64,000 bases of DNA. It comes from Pseudomonadota bacterium (GTDB lineage: Bacteria; Pseudomonadota; Alphaproteobacteria; Rhizobiales; Devosiaceae). The notes under the pieces are model-generated. The model was not told the origin of the DNA and ran no database searches. It was given only the letters and a program-made list of their open reading frames with translations. The position numbers and the translations under genes are program-made. Shown here in pieces: positions 52,624 to 61,763 of the stretch. The first letter of the stretch is position 1; every line of letters starts with the position of its first letter. The stretch is taken from assembly GCA_023391095.1 (NCBI GenBank), contig JAEWBN010000005.1:62001-126000 (forward strand), written 5' to 3'.

Positions 52624-53493
52624 CTAGTTGTCCTTGGGCTTGGGCGCGAGGCCGGCAAAATCGAAAAGACGCGGATCCAGCATATGACTCGGATTGATAT
52701 TGCCCAAGGCCCGGATCATCACGTCCTTGCGGCCCGGCATGGCCTTCTCCATGTCGGTGAGCATGGCTTTGGTAACATTGCGCTGCAGACCATCCTGGGA
52801 GCCGCACAGGTCGCAGGGAATGATGGGGAAGGCCATGGCATCTGAAAAGCGCTGAAGGTCTTCCTCGGCGCAGTAGATCAGCGGGCGAAGCACTTCCAGA
52901 TCGCCCTCGTCATTGACCAGCTTGGGCGGCATGGCGGCAAGCTTGCCGCCGTGAAAGAGGTTCATGAAGAAGGTTTCAAGACTGTCGTCCCGATGATGAC
53001 CCAGAACGAGCGCGGAGCATCCCTCCTCGCGCGCAATGCGGTAGAGATTGCCGCGCCGCAGGCGCGAGCAGAGCGAGCAATAGGTCGCCCCGGCTGGCAG
53101 CTTGTCGGTGACGATGGAATAGGTGTCCTGGTATTCGATCCGGTGTGGAATACCCAGGCCCTCGAGGTAACGGGGCAGAATGTGCTTGGGGAAGTTGGGC
53201 TGGCCCTGGTCGAGATTGCAGGCCAATAGTTCGACCGGCAGCAGACCCCGCCACTTAAGATCCAGCAGCAGCGCCAGCAGACCGTAGGAGTCCTTGCCGC
53301 CACTCAGTGCAACGAGCCACTTGTCGCCCGGACGCACCATGCCGAACTTGTCGAGGGCTTCGCGCATGTTGCGGATCAGCCGCTTGCGCAGCTTGTTGAA
53401 TTCCACCGAGCGCGGGGCGTTGGCATAGACGGGGTGAGCGCCGCCTTCGGCGTCGTCATCCGCAATGGCTGGGGCTTCCATCGCCGCGCTCAT
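52624..53493 (-). CDS. ttcA: tRNA 2-thiocytidine synthase TtcA
   Basis: Thiolates cytidine 32 of certain tRNAs using ATP, a [4Fe-4S] cluster and an external sulfur source. The 289-residue protein has the PP-loop SGGKDSYGL, and two CxxC pairs, TYCSLCSRLRRG and IPCDLCGSQ, that hold the cluster and sulfur chemistry, together with a GHHRDDSLETFFMN block. Starts MSAAMEAPAIADDDAE with a short acidic tail. Fits family length. Confidence 0.95.
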   Translation of the reverse strand: MSAAMEAPAIADDDAEGGAHPVYANAPRSVEFNKLRKRLIRNMREALDKFGMVRPGDKWLVALSGGKDSYGLLALLLDLKWRGLLPVELLACNLDQGQPNFPKHILPRYLEGLGIPHRIEYQDTYSIVTDKLPAGATYCSLCSRLRRGNLYRIAREEGCSALVLGHHRDDSLETFFMNLFHGGKLAAMPPKLVNDEGDLEVLRPLIYCAEEDLQRFSDAMAFPIIPCDLCGSQDGLQRNVTKAMLTDMEKAMPGRKDVMIRALGNINPSHMLDPRLFDFAGLAPKPKDN

Positions 53494-53659
53494 GTCAAAA
53501 CTCTCGATTGATCAGTTGCGCTAGCTGATAGCGCCGTTACGCTCTCATGGAAAGCCAAAGCGAAGTGCACAACCTTACCAAACTTTCATTGGTACTCCTT
53601 GATTTGCGCGCTTTGTGGCAGTTGGATGAAGCCCTCAACACACCCTCTGGAGTCTCACG

Positions 53660-55063
53660 GTGTTCCGCTCATTTTTTCCTGTACCGAAACTCTTCTTTTC
53701 TTCCGCCATCGTCTGGATGCTGCTGACAACCTTGCTGTTCCAGCTGGCGGGCGAGCCTGTCCGTTCCGTGATCAGCATCGACCGGTTTCTGGCGCCTGCC
53801 GTCTGTGCGCCCGATCAGGCGCCCGTCGCAGAAACACCGGTTGCGCCGGACCCCAATGCGCTGCCTGCGCCTGAGGGCGGGCCTCAGGCGATCGATCCGT
53901 CCGCGCCAGCGCCCGCCACCGAGCAGGCCGCCATTCCGGAAGCGGCAGCCGTCACGGCCAATTGCGTTGCCGAAGGCAGCACTTTCCTCAACGGCGATCG
54001 CGTCTGGGAATATTGGTACATCTTCATCTGCACGGTGCTGTTCTGCGCCTTCTGGTATGTCTACCGGCGCAACGAATGGTACTGGTGGAGCGTGGTGGGC
54101 AGCGCTGTCCTGTTCCTTGCCACCTATAGCCAGGTGCAGCTTTCGGCTTTCGTGAACTTCTGGCAGGGCGGTTTCTTCAACGTACTGCAGGGCGCACTGG
54201 CCGAACCGGGCTCGGTGTCGCCCGATGAATATTGGCCGTACGTTGTGACGCTGATGGCAGTGCTGCTGCCCAACATCATCTTCCTCGTGCTCCTGGCCTT
54301 CTTCAATTCGCACTACGTGTTCCGCTGGCGCAAGGCGATGACCTCCTACTACATGCAGTATTGGGACCGGGTCCGCACGGTGGAAGGCGCAGCCCAGCGC
54401 GTACAGGAAGACACGATGCGCTTCGCCGGCATCGTGGAAGATCTGGGAACGAGCTTTCTCGACAGCCTGCTCACGCTGGTTGTGTTCCTGCCCATTCTCT
54501 GGGGCCTGTCGAGCAACATTACCTCGCTCTATGGCTTCGATGACATTCCGGGCAGCCTCGTATGGATCGCGCTGGTGGTTGCCGCCTTCGGCACGGGCCT
54601 GCTCTGGATCGTCGGCATTCGCCTGCCGGGCCTCAATTTCGAGAACCAGAAAGTCGAGGCCGCCTTGCGCAAGGAACTGGTCTATGGGGAGGACAATCCG
54701 GAGCGGGCCAGCCCGCCGACCTTCCGCGAGCTCTTCGCCAATGTGCAGAAGAACTATTTCCGCCTCTACTTCCACTACACCTACTTCAACCTCGCCCGGT
54801 ACGCCTATCTGCAGGTGGCTGGCTACGTGCCGTTGCTGACGCTGTCTCCGTCCATTCTGGCGGGGACGATCACGCTGGGCGTCTACCAACAGGTGCAGCA
54901 GGCGTTCGGGCAGGTAGCGAGCTCGTTCCAGTTCTTCGCCAGGGCCTGGACCACCATCGTCGAACTGCAGTCGATCCACATGCGCCTGCGCAAGTTCGAG
55001 AGCTTCATCCCCAGGGACCAGGAGCCGATCAAGGAAGAGCTTTCCGACGCGGCGACGCTCTAG
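53660..55063 (+). CDS. sbmA: SbmA/BacA-family peptide transporter with extended periplasmic loop
   Basis: A 467-residue inner-membrane peptide importer (proton-driven SbmA/BacA), which takes up Pro-rich and other antimicrobial peptides and supports rhizobial symbiosis in some species. It matches E. coli SbmA in FRSFFPVP, VEGAAQRVQEDTMRFA, ELVYGEDNPERASPPT and FRLYFHYTYFNLAR. Between helix 1 and helix 2, residues ~46-105 form a Pro/Ala/Gln-rich insertion with Cys residues, absent from E. coli SbmA (406 residues). The GTG at 53660 follows GGAG. It ends in a terminator. Confidence 0.93.
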   Translation: MFRSFFPVPKLFFSSAIVWMLLTTLLFQLAGEPVRSVISIDRFLAPAVCAPDQAPVAETPVAPDPNALPAPEGGPQAIDPSAPAPATEQAAIPEAAAVTANCVAEGSTFLNGDRVWEYWYIFICTVLFCAFWYVYRRNEWYWWSVVGSAVLFLATYSQVQLSAFVNFWQGGFFNVLQGALAEPGSVSPDEYWPYVVTLMAVLLPNIIFLVLLAFFNSHYVFRWRKAMTSYYMQYWDRVRTVEGAAQRVQEDTMRFAGIVEDLGTSFLDSLLTLVVFLPILWGLSSNITSLYGFDDIPGSLVWIALVVAAFGTGLLWIVGIRLPGLNFENQKVEAALRKELVYGEDNPERASPPTFRELFANVQKNYFRLYFHYTYFNLARYAYLQVAGYVPLLTLSPSILAGTITLGVYQQVQQAFGQVASSFQFFARAWTTIVELQSIHMRLRKFESFIPRDQEPIKEELSDAATL

Positions 55064-55085
55064 CTCGGCAGACATATTGGGATCG

Positions 55086-55112
55086 AGGGGCGCTCCGGCG
55101 CCCCTTTTTTGT
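55086..55112 (+). terminator. Terminator of sbmA
   Basis: GGGGCGC / GCGCCCC stem, small loop, and a run of T (TTTTTTGTTT) 20 bases after the stop codon. Confidence 0.9.
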
Positions 55113-55267
55113 TTGGGCACACACCACTGAACAAGACACATCCTACGGTGCTCCCTGCGGACGTGTTGCGGCCATCCACCCGGGCAAAATCGGCGAGTGG
55201 CCGACGGATCACGCCCGTGGTTAGCAGCGACATGTGGGATGAATGGAGGACTGCAGGGCCGGCAAAA

Positions 55268-55300
55268 GCAAAAGGGCCGCTCCGAGGAGCGGCCCTTTCG
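55268..55300 (-). terminator. Terminator of rpsD
   Basis: On the minus strand, AAAGGGCCGCTCC pairs with GGAGCGGCCCTTT, followed by TGCTTTTG. The interval from 55113 to 55267 holds no gene that I can see. Confidence 0.85.
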
Positions 55301-55321
55301 AATTTCGGAAGTCGGTCGCGA

Positions 55322-55939
55322 TTAACGCGAGTAGAATTCGACGACCAGGTTCGGTTCCATCTGGACCGGGTACGGCACGTCGGACAGGGCCGGCACGCGA
55401 GCGTAAACGGCGGTCTGCTTGTTGTGGTCGACTTCGATGTAGTCCGGCACATCGCGTTCGGCCAGCTGGTTGGCTTCCAGAACGACGGTGAGCTGCTTGG
55501 AGCGCTCACGGATTTCGATCTTGTCGCCGATCTTGACCTGGTAGGACGGGATGTTGACGCGCTTGCCGTTGACCAGGATGTGGCCGTGGGACACGAACTG
55601 GCGGGCAGCGAACACGGTCGGGACGAACTTGGCGCGGTACACGATCGCGTCCAGACGCGATTCGAGCAGACCGATCAGGTTCTCGCCGGTGTCGCCCTTG
55701 CGGCGGGCAGCTTCGTCATAGAGCTTGCGGAAGCCCTTTTCGGTGATCGAGCCGTAGTAGCCCTTGAGCTTCTGCTTGGCGCGCAGCTGCAAACCGTAGT
55801 CCGAGAGCTTGCCCTTGCGGCGCTGGCCGTGCTGGCCGGGGCCATAGGCACGTGCGTTCAGCGGGGACTTCGGACGGCCCCAGATGTTTTCGCCAAGGCG
55901 ACGGTCAATCTTGTACTTTACGGAATGACGCTTCGACAT
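55322..55939 (-). CDS. rpsD: 30S ribosomal protein S4
   Basis: Primary rRNA-binding protein of the small subunit, starting assembly on the 16S 5' domain. The 205-residue protein carries the S4 RNA-binding domain LESRLDAIVYRAKFV and ARQFVSHGHILVNGKRVNIP; the N-terminus MSKRHSVKYKIDRRLGENI is typical of alphaproteobacterial forms. It stands alone with a terminator after it. Confidence 0.97.
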   Translation of the reverse strand: MSKRHSVKYKIDRRLGENIWGRPKSPLNARAYGPGQHGQRRKGKLSDYGLQLRAKQKLKGYYGSITEKGFRKLYDEAARRKGDTGENLIGLLESRLDAIVYRAKFVPTVFAARQFVSHGHILVNGKRVNIPSYQVKIGDKIEIRERSKQLTVVLEANQLAERDVPDYIEVDHNKQTAVYARVPALSDVPYPVQMEPNLVVEFYSR

Positions 55940-56110
55940 CGCGTATCCTTCTTAAACGTTTGAATGGATCGCGCCCTCCTCTGCCCTCCTTGCGAAGGGC
56001 CGACAGACTCCCAACAGAGAATCCCGGGTGCGCCTATGGGCCCGAAGGCCGGAATAGGTGGGCGCGTCTTAGAGGCGCAAACCTGCCGAGTCAAGCCAAG
56101 GCGGGCTTTA

Positions 56111-57349
56111 TCAGGCCATCCGCTTGTCGAGACTGCGCTGGTTGCGCAACTCGGGGAAGAGCCCCGCCCAGACGCCGGCAATGATGACCGCGCCCACGCC
56201 GCCCATGATGGCAGCGGGGACCGGCCCGATCAGGTGCGCCACGCTGCCGGCCCGGAAGTCGCCAAGCTCGTTGGAGGCACCGATAAAGACGGAATTGACG
56301 GCGTTGACGCGTCCGCGCACCTCTTCGGGCGTCCACAATTGCATGATCGTGTCCCGTATGGTGACGCTGACCATGTCGGCGGCCCCTACCAGCGACAGTG
56401 CGGCCATCGACAGCCAGACATTGGTGGAGACGCCGAAGACGACGGTGAAGACGCCGAAAAGACCCACAAAGACGAACAGGAGCTTTCCGGCATGGTCGCG
56501 CACCGGATGGCGCATCAGCCAAAAGGCCATGATCAACGCACCAATGCCGGGCGCGGCACGCAGGAGGCCCAGCTCTTCGGGGCCAGCCTGAAGGATATCC
56601 TTGGCATAGATGGGCATCAGCGCCACGGCGCCGCCGGCCATGACGGCAAACATGTCGAGCGACATGGCGCCCAGAACGACCCGGTTGGAAAAGATGTAGC
56701 GAAAGCCGCCCAGCAGCGTTTCGAGGCTCTTGGCCTGGGTGTCGCGGACCTGGGCCGGGCGCGGAATAAGCGTCACCAGCACAATGGCGGCCAACAGCAG
56801 CGTGGCGGATGTGCCGAAGGCGATTTCCGGCGAAATGCCATACAGCAGACCGCCGACCGCGGGCCCCATGATGGAGGAGAATTGCCAGGCCGAGGCATTG
56901 GCCGTGATCGCATTGGCGAGGGCTTGGGGTGGGACGATGTTGGGCGCCAGCGAATTGGCTGCCGGTGCCCAGAAGGCCCTCGCTGTGCCCAGGACAAACA
57001 GAATCGCAAAGATCGGCCAGATCTGGTCCGCATCGGCATTGGCGAGGAGGAAGAACCCCACCGCGCAACCGGCTTCAAAGACAAGGCAGATGCGCATGAT
57101 GGTGCGCCGGCTGAAGCGATCAGCAGCAAGGCCGGTAAAAAGAATGAGCAGCAAGGCGGGCGCAAAGAGGCACAGCCCGACTACCCCCAGCAGGAAGGCA
57201 TTGCCGGTGACATCGTAGATCTGCCAGGCGACCGAAACCGCCATGATCTGCACGGCGAAGCTGACAAACAGCGTCGTCAGCCAGAAAAAGCGGAAGCCGG
57301 TGTAGTGGAAGGCGAATTTGGAGGGTTCGGCGGCGGAGGGTGTGCTCAT
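56111..57349 (-). CDS. MFS transporter, EntS/MFS_3-like
   Basis: A 412-residue, 12-helix MFS protein of the enterobactin exporter-like group (MFS_3). Motif A-like GLAADRFSRRTIMRI and the ANSLAPNIVPPQALANAITAN stretch are typical. It may export siderophores or other small molecules, but many members have unknown cargo. It is separated from trmJ by about 120 bases and both run on the minus strand. Confidence 0.88.
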   Translation of the reverse strand: MSTPSAAEPSKFAFHYTGFRFFWLTTLFVSFAVQIMAVSVAWQIYDVTGNAFLLGVVGLCLFAPALLLILFTGLAADRFSRRTIMRICLVFEAGCAVGFFLLANADADQIWPIFAILFVLGTARAFWAPAANSLAPNIVPPQALANAITANASAWQFSSIMGPAVGGLLYGISPEIAFGTSATLLLAAIVLVTLIPRPAQVRDTQAKSLETLLGGFRYIFSNRVVLGAMSLDMFAVMAGGAVALMPIYAKDILQAGPEELGLLRAAPGIGALIMAFWLMRHPVRDHAGKLLFVFVGLFGVFTVVFGVSTNVWLSMAALSLVGAADMVSVTIRDTIMQLWTPEEVRGRVNAVNSVFIGASNELGDFRAGSVAHLIGPVPAAIMGGVGAVIIAGVWAGLFPELRNQRSLDKRMA

Positions 57350-57472
57350 GGTGCTAGAGCCATGTCACTTTGTCGCGGACGGGTCAAAGCCGGATTCGGC
57401 GCATCCGGTACGGACCGGGCGAAATTGATTGACGTTCCGGACTTAGGGCGCAAGGCGGCGTCGGCCAAGCGA

Positions 57473-58270
57473 CTAGTCTTCGGCCTTCTTCTGGCGATTG
57501 GGATTGGGGCGCTCGTGGCGACGGTCGATGGAGGAAATGACCCCGCGCAGGGTGCGGATTTCCTGCGACGTAAAGCGACCACGGGTGAGCGCGGTGCGCA
57601 GATTGTTGACCATGGAGGGTCGCTTGTCGGGCGTAGTGAAGAAGCCGGTCTGGTCGAGGACGCCCTCGAGATGCTCGAAGAGCCCCACAAGTTCGTTTCG
57701 CGGGGCGGCTTCATCCAGACCATCTGAAAAGGGCAGCGCCCTGCCCTCCTGACTGGTCCGACGCCATTCATAGGCCATGAGCAGCACCGCCTGGGCGATA
57801 TTGAGCGAGGCGAAGGCCGGCTCTACCGGCAGCGTGACGATGGCATCGGCCATCGCCACTTCCTCGTTGAGCAGCCCCCAGCGCTCGCGACCGAAAAGCA
57901 GGCCCACGCCCTGCCCGCCCGCGACATAGGCCGCCATTTTCGCCGAGGCCTCCTCTGGCCCCAGCACTTCCTTTTGCATGTCGCGTGAACGCGCGGTGGT
58001 GGCATAGACCAGCTTGAGGTCCGCCATCGCCTCTTCCAGCGTTTCGAACACCCGCACCCGATCCAGGACGTGATCGGCGCGGGAAGCGGCGGCGATGGCC
58101 TTTTCATTGGGCCAGCCGTCCCGCGGACGGACAAGGCGCAGGTCCCACAGACCGAAATTGGCCATGGCGCGGGCAGCACTGCCGATATTCTCGCCAAGCT
58201 GGGGCTCACACAGGATGATCGCCGGGCCCGGCTTGAAGCTGGGTTCCTGTGACCGATCCGTTCCCGCCAT
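57473..58270 (-). CDS. trmJ: tRNA (cytidine/uridine-2'-O)-methyltransferase TrmJ
   Basis: A 265-residue SPOUT/TrmH-like enzyme methylating the ribose at position 32 of tRNAs. The AIILCEPQLGENIGSAARAM start and the knot blocks GLLFGRERWGLLNEEVA and LNIAQAVLLMAYEW are typical. The ATG at 58270 lies inside the end of the diguanylate cyclase gene (overlap 58206-58270). With ttcA, which also acts at position 32, it is another tRNA-modifying gene in this stretch. Confidence 0.92.
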   Translation of the reverse strand: MAGTDRSQEPSFKPGPAIILCEPQLGENIGSAARAMANFGLWDLRLVRPRDGWPNEKAIAAASRADHVLDRVRVFETLEEAMADLKLVYATTARSRDMQKEVLGPEEASAKMAAYVAGGQGVGLLFGRERWGLLNEEVAMADAIVTLPVEPAFASLNIAQAVLLMAYEWRRTSQEGRALPFSDGLDEAAPRNELVGLFEHLEGVLDQTGFFTTPDKRPSMVNNLRTALTRGRFTSQEIRTLRGVISSIDRRHERPNPNRQKKAED

Positions 58271-59729
58271 CTTTGCCGTCCTCGTCCTGATTTCCGGCGC
58301 CCAGGTCCCGGACCACCACCCGGTTTCGCCCAACGCGCTTGGCCTCATACATCGCCTTATCGGCGAGAGAAAGCATTTCAGGAAGATCGGCTGCGGCCAT
58401 GGCTGCGGCAGCCACGCCCACGCTGATGGTCATGTTGACCAGCTTGCCTTCGTCGAGACGGATTTCCAGGCGCTCGACCTGTTCGCGAATGCGCTCGGCA
58501 ATAAGACGGGCATGGGCAAGCTCGGCGTCGGGCAGAAGCAGCCCAAATTCCTCCCCGCCAAGACGGCCGAACAGGTCACCGCCCCGAATGGACCGGCGAA
58601 TGACAGCAGCGAGAGTGACAAGCGCCTGGTCACCTGCCGCGTGGCCATGGTGGTCATTGATGCGCTTGAAGTGGTCAACATCAAGCAACACCACCGCGAG
58701 CGGCGCGACACGTTTCGTCTGCTGCTCGATCATCGCGCTCGCCTGCTGCATGAAAGCACCGCGATTGAGCGCCTCGGTCAGCGTATCAAGGCGCGCCGCC
58801 TGCTCGAGCTCGGCGAACTGGCGGCGCCGCTCTGAAGTCGCCGCGGCTACCAAAACGGGGGCCAGCGCAATCATGGCCACCCCCAGATGCACAGCGGCCA
58901 GCAGGGGATCGTTGAGGCCAGCCGGGCCAAAGTTATAGAGGCCCCGGCTGAGCGCGAGCATGACGATCGTGGTGAAGGCGACGATCAGGACGCAGGTGGC
59001 CGCAAGCGGGATCGACAGGGCCGCCCAGATGAGCGCGGGCACGGAAAAGACCAGCGCAAAGGGATGGATGACGATGCTGACCAGCAAGGTGATGGCAACG
59101 GTGAGGATCGGGATCAGCGCCGGTCCCGAGAGCAGTTCGTTCCAGCGGCTGCGGCCCGGCCAGCGCAACGGCCAGTTGATGGCCACAAGGCCCGGCATGA
59201 GCACGAGATAATTCATGAACTCGGACGCGAACCAGGTCCGCCAGGCATCGAAATAACTCAAGTCGGACGTGGCTGCAGAAACCGGCCCGCCGATGACACC
59301 CGCAACGGACGACGCGACGATGGTGGCTGCGGCCAGCGCGGTTACTGCCCGCACATGGGCGAGCCCAACATCGCCCCTCACAAGCGCGTGGAAAACAAAG
59401 GCGAAAGTGACGGCGCTGACCATATTGGAGGCGGTCAGTTGCAGCGCGTGCCAAGGCAGGTCTCCGGCGGCGAAACCTCCCGCCTGATAGCCGAGGAATG
59501 CACCGGCCAGGGCTGGCAGGCGTTGAGCCGAGGGCACCTGGAGCAAGACAGCGGCGAGAACCGCGTTAGCCGGCCAGAGCGGGGCAAGGAAACCAACCGG
59601 GCGCGTGAGGACGCCAATCACCGCCATAACGAAGATGGCAATGGCAACGGTCAGCGCTGTGTGGATGGCAGATGCTACTGGATCGCGGCCGTGCTCCGGC
59701 AACTGCGGGGCGACAGAAGAAGACAGCAT
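58206..59729 (-). CDS. Membrane-bound diguanylate cyclase (MASE1-like + GGDEF)
   Basis: A 507-residue protein. About eight N-terminal membrane helices (residues ~20-300, WPANAVLAAVLLQVP and similar) resemble the MASE1 sensor. The C-terminal GGDEF domain is active-looking, with the DVDHFKRINDHHGHAAGD metal/nucleotide block and a GGEEF active site (GRLGGEEFGLL). It therefore probably makes cyclic di-GMP in response to a membrane or intracellular signal. There is no obvious RxxD inhibitory site before GGEEF (LFGRLGGEEF). The tail overlaps the trmJ start by 65 bases. Confidence 0.9.
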   Translation of the reverse strand: MLSSSVAPQLPEHGRDPVASAIHTALTVAIAIFVMAVIGVLTRPVGFLAPLWPANAVLAAVLLQVPSAQRLPALAGAFLGYQAGGFAAGDLPWHALQLTASNMVSAVTFAFVFHALVRGDVGLAHVRAVTALAAATIVASSVAGVIGGPVSAATSDLSYFDAWRTWFASEFMNYLVLMPGLVAINWPLRWPGRSRWNELLSGPALIPILTVAITLLVSIVIHPFALVFSVPALIWAALSIPLAATCVLIVAFTTIVMLALSRGLYNFGPAGLNDPLLAAVHLGVAMIALAPVLVAAATSERRRQFAELEQAARLDTLTEALNRGAFMQQASAMIEQQTKRVAPLAVVLLDVDHFKRINDHHGHAAGDQALVTLAAVIRRSIRGGDLFGRLGGEEFGLLLPDAELAHARLIAERIREQVERLEIRLDEGKLVNMTISVGVAAAAMAAADLPEMLSLADKAMYEAKRVGRNRVVVRDLGAGNQDEDGKDGGNGSVTGTQLQAGPGDHPV

Positions 59730-59745
59730 GAGGGGCCTTTAGACG

Positions 59746-59826
59746 CTAGTTCAACCCGCGCCATCCACGAGTGCCCGGTTCCCCCTCGAAACAGGACACT
59801 CCCTTGGATAGAGCTGATTGAACTAG
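59746..59826. repeat. Distant inverted repeat CTAGTTCAA/TTGAACTAG
   Basis: A perfect 9-base inverted repeat (59746-59754 and 59818-59826), arms 63 bases apart, in the gap upstream of the diguanylate cyclase. It could be a looped regulatory site or chance. The rest of the gap to 59928 shows no gene. Confidence 0.3.
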
Positions 59827-59928
59827 AGCAGTTCCACACCTGGAATGCAGCAACTACGCAGGCCAGCCATGCGATTTATGCCAATCGACAAATCGACATG
59901 TCATCGTTAACTTAACGCGCGCGAGAGA

Positions 59929-60525
59929 TCAGGCAACCTTGTCACGGAGTGGAAGCTCGAACACCTTGTTGTCGGGCCGCCATTCGCGATCGAGGATAGC
60001 AAAATGCAGCTCCTCGTCCCATTCGCCCTGAAACAGGGCATGCTCACGATAATGAGCTTCAAGGCGCATGCCGAGCTTCTGCATCAGCTTGATCGAGTGG
60101 TGACATTTGCCGTCACAGCGCACAAAAAGACGATGCACCCGGAACTGATCGAAGGCGAGGTCGAACAGGGCGCTCAGCGCTTCTGTCATATAGCCCTTTC
60201 CGCTTTCGGCAGGATTGATCGCAAAGCGAACTTCGCCCTGGCTTGCCGTTGCGTCGGACCATTTAAGATGAACCTGTCCCAGCAAGACTTTGTCGCCCTT
60301 GCGGGTCACAGCCAGACTGAGCGTGTCGCCCGGACGGTGCAGCACCACCTGATTGCGCATCAGCTCCACCGCCGCCGGAACGTCTTCCTTGTAGCGCGTG
60401 GGGTGGACGAGATAGCGCTGAAGAACGGGAAGAGTGTGATAGCGCGAAACCGCTTCAACGTCGGCGCGCTCAAACGGGCGAAGCACCAAATGGGAGGTTT
60501 CGATGGGTAGCTGCATGGACGACAT
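59929..60525 (-). CDS. RimJ/RimL-type GNAT acetyltransferase (copy 1)
   Basis: A 198-residue GNAT_3 acetyltransferase similar to ribosomal-protein N-acetyltransferases or to antibiotic acetyltransferases. HLVLRPFERADVEAVSRYH opens the fold; motif A is NPAESGKGYMTEALSALF, with MQKLGMRLEAHYREHALFQGEW toward the end. The ATG at 60525 follows GGAGG by about 10 bases. It is a tandem relative of the next gene (60644). Confidence 0.88.
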   Translation of the reverse strand: MSSMQLPIETSHLVLRPFERADVEAVSRYHTLPVLQRYLVHPTRYKEDVPAAVELMRNQVVLHRPGDTLSLAVTRKGDKVLLGQVHLKWSDATASQGEVRFAINPAESGKGYMTEALSALFDLAFDQFRVHRLFVRCDGKCHHSIKLMQKLGMRLEAHYREHALFQGEWDEELHFAILDREWRPDNKVFELPLRDKVA

Positions 60526-60643
60526 GGTGGTGATTTCCTCCGCCAAGGATGTGTAAGCCCTGCTGCGAGAACGATGATCACCGAACGGCGTTCCTGCCTC
60601 TAACTGGAATATTTTGCTTTTTATCAGGCGCTTATGGGAATGC

Positions 60644-61225
60644 TTAAATTCTCGGCATTTGTCCCTGCGTGGCCCGCCACTCCCGCCTCAGAACTGCGTA
60701 ATAAAACTCCTCGTCCCAGCCGCCTTTGAAAAGTCCATGCTCGCGGAAATGCGCCTCCCGGCGCATGCCAAGGCGTTCCATGAGGCGCCAGGAGGCCACG
60801 TTGCGCGCGTCGCACCGCGCAAATATGCGGTGCAGATCGGCCGGTCCGAACCCGAGAGCCATCAGCCTCAGGCAGGCCTCGGTGGCGTATCCCCTACGCT
60901 GATGATCCGGGTGGAATATCCAGCCGAGTTCGCCCTGTCGCCCTTCCTGCGAACGCCAGATCAGCGACACTTCGCCGACCAGCATGCTGTCGTCGCGACG
61001 TTCAACAGCCAGAATGATCCGATCCCCCTCCTTGGCGAGATCGAGTTGCGCGGTGCGTTGCTGAATGGCCAGTGCGCACTCCTCCCGGCTCAGCGGAGGA
61101 TCGAAGAGGTATTGGGCTACGTCCTCCCGGCCGCGATATGCGAAAACGGCGTCGACATCGCCCCGGGTGAAGGGCCGCAGCCGCAACCGTTCGGTTTCCA
61201 GGGGATATTGCGGATGAAGGGCCAT
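60644..61225 (-). CDS. RimJ/RimL-type GNAT acetyltransferase (copy 2)
   Basis: A 193-residue GNAT_3 acetyltransferase, similar in plan to the neighbour at 59929: ERLRLRPFTRGDVDAVFAYR, FHPDHQRRGYATEACLRLM and MERLGMRREAHFREHGLFKG. Both likely come from an old tandem duplication, with a gap of about 118 bases. The acceptor is unknown. Confidence 0.9.
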   Translation of the reverse strand: MALHPQYPLETERLRLRPFTRGDVDAVFAYRGREDVAQYLFDPPLSREECALAIQQRTAQLDLAKEGDRIILAVERRDDSMLVGEVSLIWRSQEGRQGELGWIFHPDHQRRGYATEACLRLMALGFGPADLHRIFARCDARNVASWRLMERLGMRREAHFREHGLFKGGWDEEFYYAVLRREWRATQGQMPRI

Positions 61226-61319
61226 CAGGTTTCCTCGCTGGATAGGCAGTTTTGCCTCTTGGAGGGTCTATGGCAAGCTCCGCTTGCGCCCTGGCTGCAG
61301 GCGTGCCAGCCTCTCAGCC

Positions 61320-61763
61320 ATGAGCCAGGATGTCATGCCAGTTCTCAACCTGAATGCCAGCTGTGACTGCGGAGCCATCACGGTTTCGGTGAACGGCCGT
61401 GCCGTTTCGATGTTCCAGTGTGCATGCCGCAATTGCCAGATCGTTTCGGGCAGCGGCCACACCTCGGTCGTCCTCTTCCCAAACGAGAGCGTGAGCGTCG
61501 TCGGCGCAACCAAAAGTCATGTCCGTCCAGCCGATTCCGGAGCGACCTTCACCCGGCACTTCTGCCCCGAATGCGGCACGACAATCCATGCGCAGTCCTC
61601 GCGGGCGCCTGCCTTTCGGATTCTGCCCGCGGGCCTCTTCGCCGGGCAGAATGACTGGTTCGTGCCAAACCAGCTGATCTTTTCCCGCAGTCATGTCGCA
61701 TGGGACCTTGTGGACGAAACCATTCCGCATCACCCAGCTTATAGGCCGGATAAGTCGCGATGA
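61320..61763 (+). CDS. GFA-family (zinc, glutathione-dependent formaldehyde-activating-like) protein
   Basis: A 147-residue CENP-V/GFA fold protein. Zinc ligand pairs are CDCGAITV, CACRNCQ and HFCPECGTTIH. The family name comes from an enzyme speeding formaldehyde-glutathione adduct formation; many members have unknown roles. The ATG at 61320 is chosen since the zinc motifs start soon after. It overlaps the TfoX-like gene by four bases. Confidence 0.88.
   Translation: MSQDVMPVLNLNASCDCGAITVSVNGRAVSMFQCACRNCQIVSGSGHTSVVLFPNESVSVVGATKSHVRPADSGATFTRHFCPECGTTIHAQSSRAPAFRILPAGLFAGQNDWFVPNQLIFSRSHVAWDLVDETIPHHPAYRPDKSR

Noticed and set aside
55964..57727. Long plus-strand frame over the EntS-like gene and beyond
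   Set aside because: Antisense to a clear 12-helix MFS protein; the product is a hydrophilic low-complexity sequence.
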